Positions 1 to 6,890 of a stretch of 13,088 bases of DNA are shown here, piece by piece (position 1 is the stretch's first letter; the number at the start of each line of letters is the position of its first letter). The notes below the pieces were generated by a model. It saw only the letters and a list, made by a program, of their open reading frames with translations, had not been told where the DNA came from and did no database searches. This DNA comes from Cyclobacteriaceae bacterium (GTDB lineage: Bacteria > Bacteroidota > Bacteroidia > Cytophagales > Cyclobacteriaceae): the NCBI GenBank assembly GCA_030589835.1, contig JAUUZS010000049.1:1-13088 (forward strand), in the 5' to 3' direction. A program made the position numbers and the translations under genes.

Positions 1-284
1 CCTTGTATCAGCAACAAATAAACCGAAATAATGAACTAAGGCAAATTTCTAAAGCTCAGTTTCCAGTACCTTCCGCATCCGTAAGAAGGGAATTAGACTG
101 CGATCCTTTCAAGGAAGATGGCGAATTTTGGAGAGAATTATTCCGTCAAAAAGATAATAAAACGCTTAAAAAAGTCGATGCTAACCCATCATATGAAGAA
201 GAACATAACACAGAAAAGAAAGAAGCAGAAAAAGGATTTTTTAAAGGGATAAAAAGACTATTTAAGAAAAAAAAGAAAAACTAA
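1..284 (+). CDS. 3' end of an unrecognised gene (partial)
   Basis: The reading frame is open from the left edge to a TAA at 282-284. The first possible start is a TTG at position 3, which I read as an internal Leu codon, so the gene begins outside the window. About 93 residues are visible. The stretch is polar and charged, with no membrane segment. A short aromatic patch (FWRELF, about residue 42) is followed by an acidic, Glu-rich linker and then a strongly basic tail, GFFKGIKRLFKKKKKN. The tail could bind nucleic acid or the inner face of the membrane, but that is a guess from composition alone. I do not recognise the family. No terminator hairpin is evident after the stop. Confidence 0.55.
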   Translation, partial: LYQQQINRNNELRQISKAQFPVPSASVRRELDCDPFKEDGEFWRELFRQKDNKTLKKVDANPSYEEEHNTEKKEAEKGFFKGIKRLFKKKKKN

Positions 285-313
285 TTTTCCGATCAAGATT
301 TCAGATCAATAAA

Positions 314-601
314 ATTAGTAACGAAAAAACTGCGCAAAAAGCCATAATTTGTTTGTTAATTATCATACCAATGATACCATCTTGCCAAAGCTACTTTTTA
401 TTATTGCAGGACATTTTCATTTAACAGATAACATTAAGTCAAAGGGAAATGGTACTGGCTATCTAAAGAGAATAAGAGTTTATTATTGATCGAAAGGTTT
501 GATACCGTGGATCAATATTATTCATATATAGGATGTCAGGATCAAAAATAATCCTACGGCCAAAAACCAAAATTGGTAATTGGAATAATGCTCTTATCTG
601 A
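314..601 (+). pseudogene. Decayed lipocalin-like lipoprotein gene
   Basis: Three pieces of a typical Bacteroidota lipocalin-like lipoprotein lie in order but not in one frame. (1) 314-391 reads like a lipoprotein signal: ISNEKTAQKA, then the hydrophobic stretch IICLLIIIPM, then IPSCQS with a possible lipobox Cys at 383-385. Its start codon would be ATT rather than ATG. (2) In another frame, 411-428 reads TFSFNR and 438-548 reads VKGKWYWLSKENKSLLLI and on to QYYSYIG. These resemble the TFxF strand and the GxWxLxxxxxxLxL strand pair of such proteins, and two in-frame TAA codons (429-431, 435-437) separate them. (3) After an A-run at 544-548 the frame must shift to read KIILRPKT, ending in TGA at 599-601. 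Only a few residues separate the lipobox from the first strand, so an internal deletion is likely. The intact gene at 657-1079 has comparable strands (LTLNIDGTY, EGEWQLNKTKSILSL), so this may be a dead paralogue. The family match is by eye. Confidence 0.42.
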
Positions 602-656
602 ACTTCTTAATTGTTGATGATAAAATTTTGGAGAGAAAAATTTAATAATTCTGCTT

Positions 657-1079
657 TTACAAGCGTGTTAATTCATATTCTATATTATGAATTGAATTGA
701 TATCGTTGATATTTTCTTTGATAATAAAGGATTCAGAATCAGAATTGGGCAATTGTATTATTTCATAATTTTTAGTTTCTTGATTATTCTTCAAAGACAA
801 AATAGATTTTGTCTTATTTAATTGCCATTCACCTTCTTCAAAGGTTTCATCATTCTTTAGCCTAATGTATGTCCCGTCAATATTTAAAGTAAGTTTGTAA
901 AAAGAAGGATAGTGAAGAACTACTCCAGCGGTATTATTTTCACCAATCTTGACAACTTCCCAAGTATCAGAAATAGAAGCATAATTAACTTCGTTTTCCT
1001 GCCCGCCAATTTTTCCAGAAAAAACAATACTCCAAATCACTACTTGAAGTACCAGAAAATTAAATATTGTCGATTTCAT
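657..1079 (-). CDS. Small secreted lipocalin-like protein
   Basis: This 140-residue protein starts at the ATG at 1077-1079 and ends in TAA at 657-659. Residues 1 to about 25 form a hydrophobic signal peptide (FNFLVLQVVIWSIVFSG) without a clear lipobox, so a soluble periplasmic or secreted product is likely. The rest is beta-rich. A W near residue 40 (ISDTWEVVKI), a strand with a turn (LTLNIDGTY), a second strand pair (EGEWQLNKTKSILSL) and a YEIIQL strand give the pattern of small Bacteroidota lipocalin-like proteins that measure or bind an unknown ligand. I cannot name the ligand, and a META/NlpE-like barrel is an alternative. A near-consensus promoter lies just upstream (1119-1149). The gene stands alone: downstream is the decayed paralogue candidate, which it faces tail to tail. 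Confidence 0.72.
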   Translation of the reverse strand: MKSTIFNFLVLQVVIWSIVFSGKIGGQENEVNYASISDTWEVVKIGENNTAGVVLHYPSFYKLTLNIDGTYIRLKNDETFEEGEWQLNKTKSILSLKNNQETKNYEIIQLPNSDSESFIIKENINDINSIHNIEYELTRL

Positions 1080-1118
1080 TAATATAAGATTGTGTGGTTA
1101 TTTGTATTATTAAGGGTT

Positions 1119-1149
1119 CAAAGGTATTAATTCTATATAATATTACAAA
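1119..1149 (-). promoter_or_regulatory. Bacteroidota-type promoter of the lipocalin-like gene
   Basis: On the minus strand the sequence reads TTTG, then 19 bases, then TACCTTTG. This is an exact match to the TTTG-N(19-21)-TAnnTTTG consensus described for Bacteroides and Flavobacterium. The -7 element (1126-1119) would start a transcript near 1110, leaving a leader of about 30 bases before the ATG at 1079. Matches this complete are rare in AT-rich DNA by chance, and the orientation and spacing to the gene are right. Confidence 0.72.
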
Positions 1150-1417
1150 CACTCTACGTAACTATTCAATTATTTTTTTCCTGTTTTAAAAAATAATTAA
1201 TTTCTATTAAAATTAATACTTTAAAGAAACCCATTTTTTATAATAGGAAGATCAACTTACTATTTTTCAGCCACATATAAAAGTAATTTATAATAAATTA
1301 TTTTTCTGATGTAAAGCAAACTATGTGGTGAAGGAAAAGAGGTGGAATGCAATGTGTTTAATAAGCGGAAATACCTTTCAAGAAATGCTCATCGATAGGT
1401 AGTTTTAGCTATAAAAT
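1150..1417. other. Intergenic region, nothing clear
   Basis: This very AT-rich spacer lies between the lipocalin-like gene's promoter and the end of the polyamine operon. No open frame of protein-like composition is visible on either strand. Downstream of the speB-like stop a short TACCT/AGGTA inverted pair about 20 bases apart (about 1371-1400) has no T-run and is too weak to call a terminator. Confidence 0.5.
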
Positions 1418-2500
1418 CTATGTTACCTGACACAGGTTATGATTTTGAATTTTTTGCGTTACGGCAGTAATGTTTGCCATGTAATATAATAAGCTGCTCC
1501 CGACAATTGCATCCCATTCTGTGCCTGCACCGGATACTTCGCATAAATCGAAAGCAATGATTTTTCTTCCCGAAATCATTAGCTTTTCCAATAAATAAAT
1601 TAACTGATGGTAAGAAAGGCCTCCCGGCACCGGGGTTCCTGTAGATGGGCAAAATGAGTGTTCCAACCCATCAATATCCAGGGTCACATATACATGTGCT
1701 GGCAACGATTCAATTATTTGATCTACCTGGTCTCTCCATAACCTGCCTTCAAATCTTTCCCTTGCCATAGAAGCATCATTATAGGATACAATTCTCGGGT
1801 CATCATCCATTATTTGTTGCTCCTGATGGCAATAATCTCTAATGCCCACCATAACCAATTTTGTTACATGATCTAATTTTAGCAGATTGTGCATAATGGA
1901 AGCGTGAGAATACGTAAATCCTTGGTAAGACGGTCTGAGGTCTGCATGAGCATCGATCTGCAAAACTCCAAAATCTTCATGGGATTGTGAAATGGCCTTC
2001 ATTAGACCATATGGGGAGCTGTGGTCTCCTCCCAACACTACAGGAATTTTATTCGCAATAAGGATCTCCTTTGATTTATCAAAAACCCAATCATTCAATT
2101 TATCAGATAACAAATTTATATTCTGACATATATGAGCAGCATCTTCATCAGATAATTGAGTTGAACTTCCATCTAATTTTTTAATGTATTCTACTGCATG
2201 CTTTCGCACTTCGCTATTTTTTGATTTCCATTCCGGTTCAATAGGCAACATGGTGATCCCCAATTTCCACGCATCAGGGATGGAGGGTATGAAAAGATCG
2301 ATCTGAGAAGACACCTTTAATATCGCTTCCGGACCACGTGAAGCACCATCATTGAAGGAGGTTGTAACATCCCACGGGACAGGAATTACCACGATTTCTG
2401 AAGTCTCCTGATCAAAGGGCAAACCAAAAAGACTGCCTGCTCGTCCTACTCCGTTTGGATCGAAATTATGCATCAGCTTATTTTTTTGATCCGGGTTCAT
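1418..2500 (-). CDS. speB: Agmatinase/ureohydrolase-family enzyme (SpeB-like)
   Basis: This 360-residue protein belongs to the arginase/agmatinase family, binuclear Mn enzymes that hydrolyse a guanidino group to an amine plus urea. All six metal ligands are visible: H160 in GGDHS (157-161), D183, H185 and D187 in DAHAD, and D275 and D277 in TLDIDGLE. The GTPVPGGL signature (288-295) follows. The usual third motif SxDxDxxDP reads here as DIDGLEHS: the ligands are kept, but the DP pair is EH. At 360 residues it is longer than classical SpeB (about 306), with extra sequence at about residues 80-145. Its ATG overlaps the TGA of the speD-speE gene (ATGA at 2497-2500), which implies translational coupling. 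From that context the likely substrate is agmatine, giving putrescine, or N1-aminopropylagmatine, giving spermidine. Other guanidino compounds cannot be excluded from sequence, so the gene symbol is provisional. Confidence 0.88.
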   Translation of the reverse strand: MNPDQKNKLMHNFDPNGVGRAGSLFGLPFDQETSEIVVIPVPWDVTTSFNDGASRGPEAILKVSSQIDLFIPSIPDAWKLGITMLPIEPEWKSKNSEVRKHAVEYIKKLDGSSTQLSDEDAAHICQNINLLSDKLNDWVFDKSKEILIANKIPVVLGGDHSSPYGLMKAISQSHEDFGVLQIDAHADLRPSYQGFTYSHASIMHNLLKLDHVTKLVMVGIRDYCHQEQQIMDDDPRIVSYNDASMARERFEGRLWRDQVDQIIESLPAHVYVTLDIDGLEHSFCPSTGTPVPGGLSYHQLIYLLEKLMISGRKIIAFDLCEVSGAGTEWDAIVGSSLLYYMANITAVTQKIQNHNLCQVT

Positions 2501-3774
2501 TGTAGAATATCCTGAACAAATTTGGGCAATACAAAGGCTGATTTATGCACGTCAAAACTATAATACTTAAGGTCGTTTAGGGCACAAAAATCCCTGATCT
2601 TGTCGTACTGAAGGTTTTCAAATGGGTTGATGCTTCCTTTAGATGAAAAAGAAAAACTCCACATGCCTGAGGGATACGATGGCAGATACATGAGATAGCA
2701 AAAGACATTCCCCTTGTTGAATATTTTATTGTAGCATTGAAATACATCTTTAAAAATCTGCTGGTTAAACCTTGGCGATTCGCTCTGTGTAACCATAATA
2801 CCTCCAGCATTTAATATCCGATATATCCCCCTATAGAAATCCTCACTAAACAATCCTTTTCCAGGACCTACAGGATCATCTGAATCAACAATTACAACAT
2901 CATATGTCTCAGGATTACAATGCTTTACAAAACTTATCCCATCTTCTACTTTGATATTAACCAATCTGTGATCAAGAGATGAAGCAAGGCCTGGCAAATA
3001 CTCCCGGGCAGCTTTAATCACATATTTATCTATTTCTACCAAATCGATTTGTTCAATGTTTTTATGACGTATAAGTTCTCTGACCGTACCGCCATCTCCC
3101 CCTCCTATCACGAGAATCTTTTTTGCATCCTGATGGGCAAAAACCGGAACATGAGCGATCATTTCATGATATACATATTCATCTTCTTCGGCGCAAACAA
3201 TATTTCCATCGAGAACTAATATCTTTCCAAAGGCCTCTGTTTGATATATCTCAATTTTCTGAAATTCAGATGTATAATTATAAAGACGTTCGCTATGCTT
3301 TAGCGATAGTGCAATATTTTCATTTCGTTCCGTAAACCAGATATTTTTTGTACGCTGTATTGTTGTTGGATTTTGCTCCTGCAGTCTGGCCGAAACAGGG
3401 ATATTTTTTTTTACTCCGCCAATCAAATTCGATTGACCGCGATTTAACTCCATCGTAGAGCCATGAGAAGCTTTAAATTCACTTTTGAGATAATCATATG
3501 CGATCCATGGATCAACGGTTTCTCCACAGGTATAAATATCAATGGAGGCATATCCGTACTCGGGCCAACAATGGATTGAAAAATGACTTTCCTGAATAAC
3601 AATGACACCTGACACCCCATAAGGTGAAAAGTGGTGAAAAGTAGAATTTATAACCGTTGCCCCGGCCTTTTCAGCAGCGACGAGCATGCATTGCTCAACA
3701 AAGGAAACATCATCTATTTTTTCTACGTCGCATTCATACAATTCAGCAATGATATGTCTGCCCAATGCTATCAT
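2497..3774 (-). CDS. speDE: AdoMet decarboxylase-spermidine synthase fusion (SpeD-SpeE)
   Basis: This 425-residue protein joins two polyamine enzymes. Residues 1 to about 120 are a prokaryotic S-adenosylmethionine decarboxylase. It has the LGRH start, the self-cleavage pair E62-S63 that generates the pyruvoyl group, and catalytic H68 and C83, at the same numbers as in Thermotoga SpeD. Residues about 120-145 are a linker. Residues about 145-425 are an aminopropyltransferase (spermidine synthase fold): the N-terminal beta domain with LVLDG (187-191), GGGDGG (224-229), the ligand-binding acid in EIDK (247-250), EDG (277-279), DSDDPVGPGKGLF (297-309, usually DSSDPVGPA) and QSESP (330-334). It would make decarboxylated AdoMet and transfer its aminopropyl group to putrescine or agmatine in the cytoplasm. 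Self-cleavage at E62/S63 would release a short beta chain and leave the synthase attached to the alpha chain. Such fusions are known in bacteria. The start codon directly follows the stop of the SixA-like gene, and the end overlaps speB. Confidence 0.94.
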   Translation of the reverse strand: MIALGRHIIAELYECDVEKIDDVSFVEQCMLVAAEKAGATVINSTFHHFSPYGVSGVIVIQESHFSIHCWPEYGYASIDIYTCGETVDPWIAYDYLKSEFKASHGSTMELNRGQSNLIGGVKKNIPVSARLQEQNPTTIQRTKNIWFTERNENIALSLKHSERLYNYTSEFQKIEIYQTEAFGKILVLDGNIVCAEEDEYVYHEMIAHVPVFAHQDAKKILVIGGGDGGTVRELIRHKNIEQIDLVEIDKYVIKAAREYLPGLASSLDHRLVNIKVEDGISFVKHCNPETYDVVIVDSDDPVGPGKGLFSEDFYRGIYRILNAGGIMVTQSESPRFNQQIFKDVFQCYNKIFNKGNVFCYLMYLPSYPSGMWSFSFSSKGSINPFENLQYDKIRDFCALNDLKYYSFDVHKSAFVLPKFVQDILQ

Positions 3775-4281
3775 TTAATTAATCAGGGTATAATCATCAG
3801 GTGAAATGTAATATTCGAATGAAGCATTATCCTGTGAGACCAATGCCCAATCATCAACTCCACAAGCAATTTTCACTAAACTCCCGGGTTCCATTCCATC
3901 AAAATGATGACCCGTCAAATATTCAACAAAATACGTAAGCACCGGGTTATGTCCGACGACAATGACTTCATTCCAATCATTATTAAAAGAACATATCGTA
4001 TTAAATAAAATGCGCACCGAAGCTTCATAAAGTTCCGGATCAATTATGATTTTTAAGATATTAAAATTAATCTGATCTGAAATAAGCTCTGCGGTCTGAG
4101 TCGCCCGATTGGCACTACTACACAGTATTCCCGAAATATCGATATTATTTTTGTACATGTATGATCCTAGCCGGGAAGATTGTTGCAAGCCTTCTGGCGC
4201 GAGATCCCTGTCTATATCTTTTTTTCCGGATTCGGATGGTCTGGCAAGGGCATGCCGGACAATAAAAAGTGTCTTTCCCAT
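3775..4281 (-). CDS. SixA-type histidine phosphatase
   Basis: This 168-residue cytoplasmic protein of the histidine phosphatase superfamily is close to SixA in length (E. coli SixA is about 161 residues). The RHA catalytic motif is R9-H10-A11, with H10 the expected phosphorylated residue. R59 in SSANRATQT, an acid in ELYE (about 84-87) and H111 in VVGHNP complete the phosphate pocket. SixA removes phosphate from phosphohistidine on phosphotransfer proteins; the substrate here is unknown. Its TAA (3775-3777) directly abuts the ATG of speD-speE (3772-3774), so it is the first gene of the polyamine operon as seen here. I found no clear TAnnTTTG promoter for this strand in the 107-base divergent gap to topA. 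Confidence 0.88.
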   Translation of the reverse strand: MGKTLFIVRHALARPSESGKKDIDRDLAPEGLQQSSRLGSYMYKNNIDISGILCSSANRATQTAELISDQINFNILKIIIDPELYEASVRILFNTICSFNNDWNEVIVVGHNPVLTYFVEYLTGHHFDGMEPGSLVKIACGVDDWALVSQDNASFEYYISPDDYTLIN

Positions 4282-4330
4282 CAGATAATTTCAATTAAAG
4301 TGTATAAATCTTCGCATCAAAAAAGTTCGA

Positions 4331-4363
4331 TTTGCTATTTTAGTAATTTTTTGTTGATATTTG
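4331..4363 (+). promoter_or_regulatory. Candidate topA promoter
   Basis: TTTG at 4331-4334, 21 bases, then GATATTTG at 4356-4363 fits the Bacteroidota TTTG-N(19-21)-TAnnTTTG pattern with one mismatch (G for the first T). Transcription would start near 4370, about 20 bases before the topA ATG. It lies in the short divergent gap shared with the sixA-speDE-speB operon. Confidence 0.45.
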
Positions 4364-4391
4364 CGCCTTTATTTTAAATAACACTTAGTTG

Positions 4392-6713
4392 ATGTCAAAG
4401 AATCTAGTAATTGTTGAGTCGCCGGCAAAAGCCAAAACCATAGAAGGGTATTTGGGTAAAGATTATAAAGTAGTTTCAAGTTTTGGTCATGTTCGGGATT
4501 TGCCCAAGGGCAACAATGCCATAGATGTCGAAAATGGATTTAAACCTACTTATGAAATTACAAAAGATAAAAAGGAGGTAATAAAAAATCTGAAGAAAGA
4601 TGTCAAAGGATCTGAAATGATCTACCTGGCAAGTGATGATGACCGTGAGGGGGAAGCAATTTCATGGCATTTGAAGGAGGCTTTAAAGCTCAATGATTCA
4701 AATACCAAAAGAATTGTTTTTCGGGAAATCACCAAGAAGGCCATTGTCAATGCCATCAAAACGCCAAGATTGTTGGATCTTGATTTGGTCAATGCGCAGC
4801 AGGCCAGAAGAATTCTTGACCGACTGGTAGGATTTGAAATTAGCCCGATTTTGTGGAAAAAAATAAAGCGGGGATTATCTGCAGGACGAGTTCAATCGGT
4901 GGCGGTTCGACTGGTAGTTGACCGCGAGCGCGAAATTGAAAGCTTTGAAACCAATTCATTTTTTAAGGTATCGGCGCTTTTCAATATCAATGATTCTAAA
5001 AGATTGAAAGCTGATTTAGGTAAAAAATTTAGCAATGAAGCGGATGCACTTGCTTTTGTCGAGAAGTGTCAAGGAGCAGAATTCAAGATCAATACCCTTG
5101 AAAAAAAACCAGCAAAAAAATCTCCTGCTCCACCTTTTACCACCTCTACTTTACAGCAGGAAGCCAGCCGAAAGCTAAGTTTTTCTGTTTCACAAACGAT
5201 GTCTGTCGCTCAGAAGCTCTATGAATCAGGCAAAATAACCTATATGAGAACAGATTCTGTAAATCTGTCTGAGGAAGCTTTGAATGGCGCCAAATCAGCG
5301 ATTGGGCAATTATATGGTGCTGAATATGCCAAAACAAGAAGCTTCAAAAACAAATCCAAATCAGCCCAGGAAGCTCACGAGGCCATCAGGCCTACTAGTT
5401 TCCTGACACAGGAAGCCGGTGCCAATAGCTATGAGCAGCGATTATATGATTTAATTTGGAAAAGAACGATCGCTTCTCAAATGGCCGATGCCCAAATAGA
5501 GCGGACCATTGCTACTATTGGCATTTCGACAACCGATGAACACCTTACCGCCCAGGGTGAAGTCATTAAGTTTGAGGGCTTTTTGAAAGTATATATTGAA
5601 TCCACTGATGAGGATGACTCCAATGGCAATGGGCACGACATGTTACCTCCGCTGGATATTGGACAGATACTGAAATTAAATCGCCTGCTGGCAAAAGAAG
5701 GATTTACACGGGCTTCGGCACGCTACACCGAAGCAAGCCTGGTAAAGAAACTTGAAGAGATGGGAATCGGCAGACCATCAACCTATGCGCCGACGATCAC
5801 CACGGTTCAGAAGAGAGAGTATGTTATAAAAGAATCCAGAGAAGGAACGGAGCGTGCTTACAAGGAAATTGTATTGGAAAACGATCAGATTACAAATTCT
5901 AAAAAGACTGAAACTACCGGGGCAGAAAAAAATAAGCTTTTTCCTACCAATACGGCTATGATCGTCAATGACTTTTTAGTCAGCCAATTCCCAAATATTA
6001 TTGACTTCTCATTTACCGCCAAGGTGGAAAAAGAATTTGATGAGATTGCTAAAGGGAAGCTGGAATGGGACAAAATGATTGGGGTATTTTACAGCAGCTT
6101 CCATTCCGATGTGGAGAATTCAGAAAACATTAGTAAAACTGATATCGGGGCAGTACGTGAGCTTGGTGTTGACCCGAAGTCAGGAAAAAATATTTATGCC
6201 AGATTAGCCAGGTTTGGTCCATGTGTGCAGCTCGGTGAACTTGAGGACGAGGAAAAGCCGCGATTTTCCAGCCTACGAAACGGCCAGTTGATCGAAACCA
6301 TTACATTGGAAGAAGCACTGGAACTATTTAAATTACCGAGGGTAGTGGGCACCTTTGAGGATCAGCCAATGGAAGCCAATGCAGGCAGGTTTGGCCCATA
6401 TATTAAGCATATCAATAAATTTTTTAGCCTCGGTAAAGAAGATGATCCATTAACGGTTGCGGAAGACCGCGCCATCGAGCTAATTAAAACAAAGAGAATT
6501 GAGGATGCAGCCAGGCTGATCAAAACTTTTGAAGAAAATGAAGAATTTCAGATATTAAAAGGGCGATGGGGTCCATATTTGAAAGCAGGTAAAAAAAATG
6601 TCAAGCTGCCAAAGGATAAAATACCCGAAGCGTTGACGTATGAAGAATGCGTAGAACTGGCTGAAAAAGCACCGGTCAAAAAACGGGGAGGTGGAAGAAA
6701 GAAAAAGAAATAA
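4392..6713 (+). CDS. topA: DNA topoisomerase I (type IA)
   Basis: This 773-residue enzyme relaxes negative supercoils by cutting one strand and passing the other. The start is the ATG at 4392; an in-frame TTG just before it (4389) is a less likely start, because family members begin MxKNLVIVESPAKAKTI. The TOPRIM domain has E9 in VIVESPAKAKTI and the metal-binding acids in SDDDREGE (81-88). The active-site Tyr is Y284 in KITYMRTDS, followed by R286. EEMGIGRPSTYAPTI (positions 5755-5799) is the usual conserved block of this family. The C-terminus lacks zinc-finger cysteines. Instead it carries repeated GRFGPYIK/GRWGPYLK-type modules (ARFGPCVQLG, GRFGPYIKHI, GRWGPYLKAG), the type IA C-terminal repeat, and ends in the basic tail KKRGGGRKKKK, which probably helps hold DNA. 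The gene is full length and stands alone on this strand apart from the sirtuin 177 bases downstream. Confidence 0.97.
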   Translation: MSKNLVIVESPAKAKTIEGYLGKDYKVVSSFGHVRDLPKGNNAIDVENGFKPTYEITKDKKEVIKNLKKDVKGSEMIYLASDDDREGEAISWHLKEALKLNDSNTKRIVFREITKKAIVNAIKTPRLLDLDLVNAQQARRILDRLVGFEISPILWKKIKRGLSAGRVQSVAVRLVVDREREIESFETNSFFKVSALFNINDSKRLKADLGKKFSNEADALAFVEKCQGAEFKINTLEKKPAKKSPAPPFTTSTLQQEASRKLSFSVSQTMSVAQKLYESGKITYMRTDSVNLSEEALNGAKSAIGQLYGAEYAKTRSFKNKSKSAQEAHEAIRPTSFLTQEAGANSYEQRLYDLIWKRTIASQMADAQIERTIATIGISTTDEHLTAQGEVIKFEGFLKVYIESTDEDDSNGNGHDMLPPLDIGQILKLNRLLAKEGFTRASARYTEASLVKKLEEMGIGRPSTYAPTITTVQKREYVIKESREGTERAYKEIVLENDQITNSKKTETTGAEKNKLFPTNTAMIVNDFLVSQFPNIIDFSFTAKVEKEFDEIAKGKLEWDKMIGVFYSSFHSDVENSENISKTDIGAVRELGVDPKSGKNIYARLARFGPCVQLGELEDEEKPRFSSLRNGQLIETITLEEALELFKLPRVVGTFEDQPMEANAGRFGPYIKHINKFFSLGKEDDPLTVAEDRAIELIKTKRIEDAARLIKTFEENEEFQILKGRWGPYLKAGKKNVKLPKDKIPEALTYEECVELAEKAPVKKRGGGRKKKK

Positions 6714-6755
6714 CGGGAGATGCCGGCATTCAAAACGGACAATTATCACAATTAA

Positions 6756-6848
6756 ATATTGAAATACGGGCTACCTTCGCAAGGCGGTTTTGAGTTCATC
6801 GGCATACAGGCATACCGCATTTACATTGGGCTGAAACAGGGTGGGTAA
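6756..6848 (+). other. Intergenic segment open in both strands, possible repeat or gene remnant
   Basis: Between topA and the sirtuin lies a segment richer in G+C than its flanks. The plus strand is open from 6756 to a TAA at 6846-6848 and reads KYGLPSQGGFEFIGIQAYRI and on. The minus strand is also open over nearly the same bases (FQPNVNAVCLYADELKTALR, stop TAG near 6770). Neither strand has an ATG start in a useful place. The segment includes the direct repeat GGCATAC twice, one base apart (6801-6815). The protein-like look on either strand suggests a gene remnant or a dispersed intergenic element rather than random spacer. I cannot tell which from one copy. Confidence 0.3.
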
Positions 6849-6890
6849 AAAAAAGAATATTAGCTTGATTTGTCATAAACTAATCAAAGA

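Noticed and set aside
1425..1445. ACCTG-ACA-CAGGT-like hairpin at the end of the speB-like gene as a terminator
   Set aside because: It is a five-pair stem lying within the last codons, before the stop, with no T-run after it.
4389..4391. TTG as the topA start
   Set aside because: The next codon is ATG and yields the standard N-terminus of the family; the TTG adds only one residue.
6720..6729. ATGCCGGCAT perfect palindrome just after the topA stop
   Set aside because: It has no loop and no T-run, so it cannot form a useful terminator hairpin; ten-base palindromes arise by chance.
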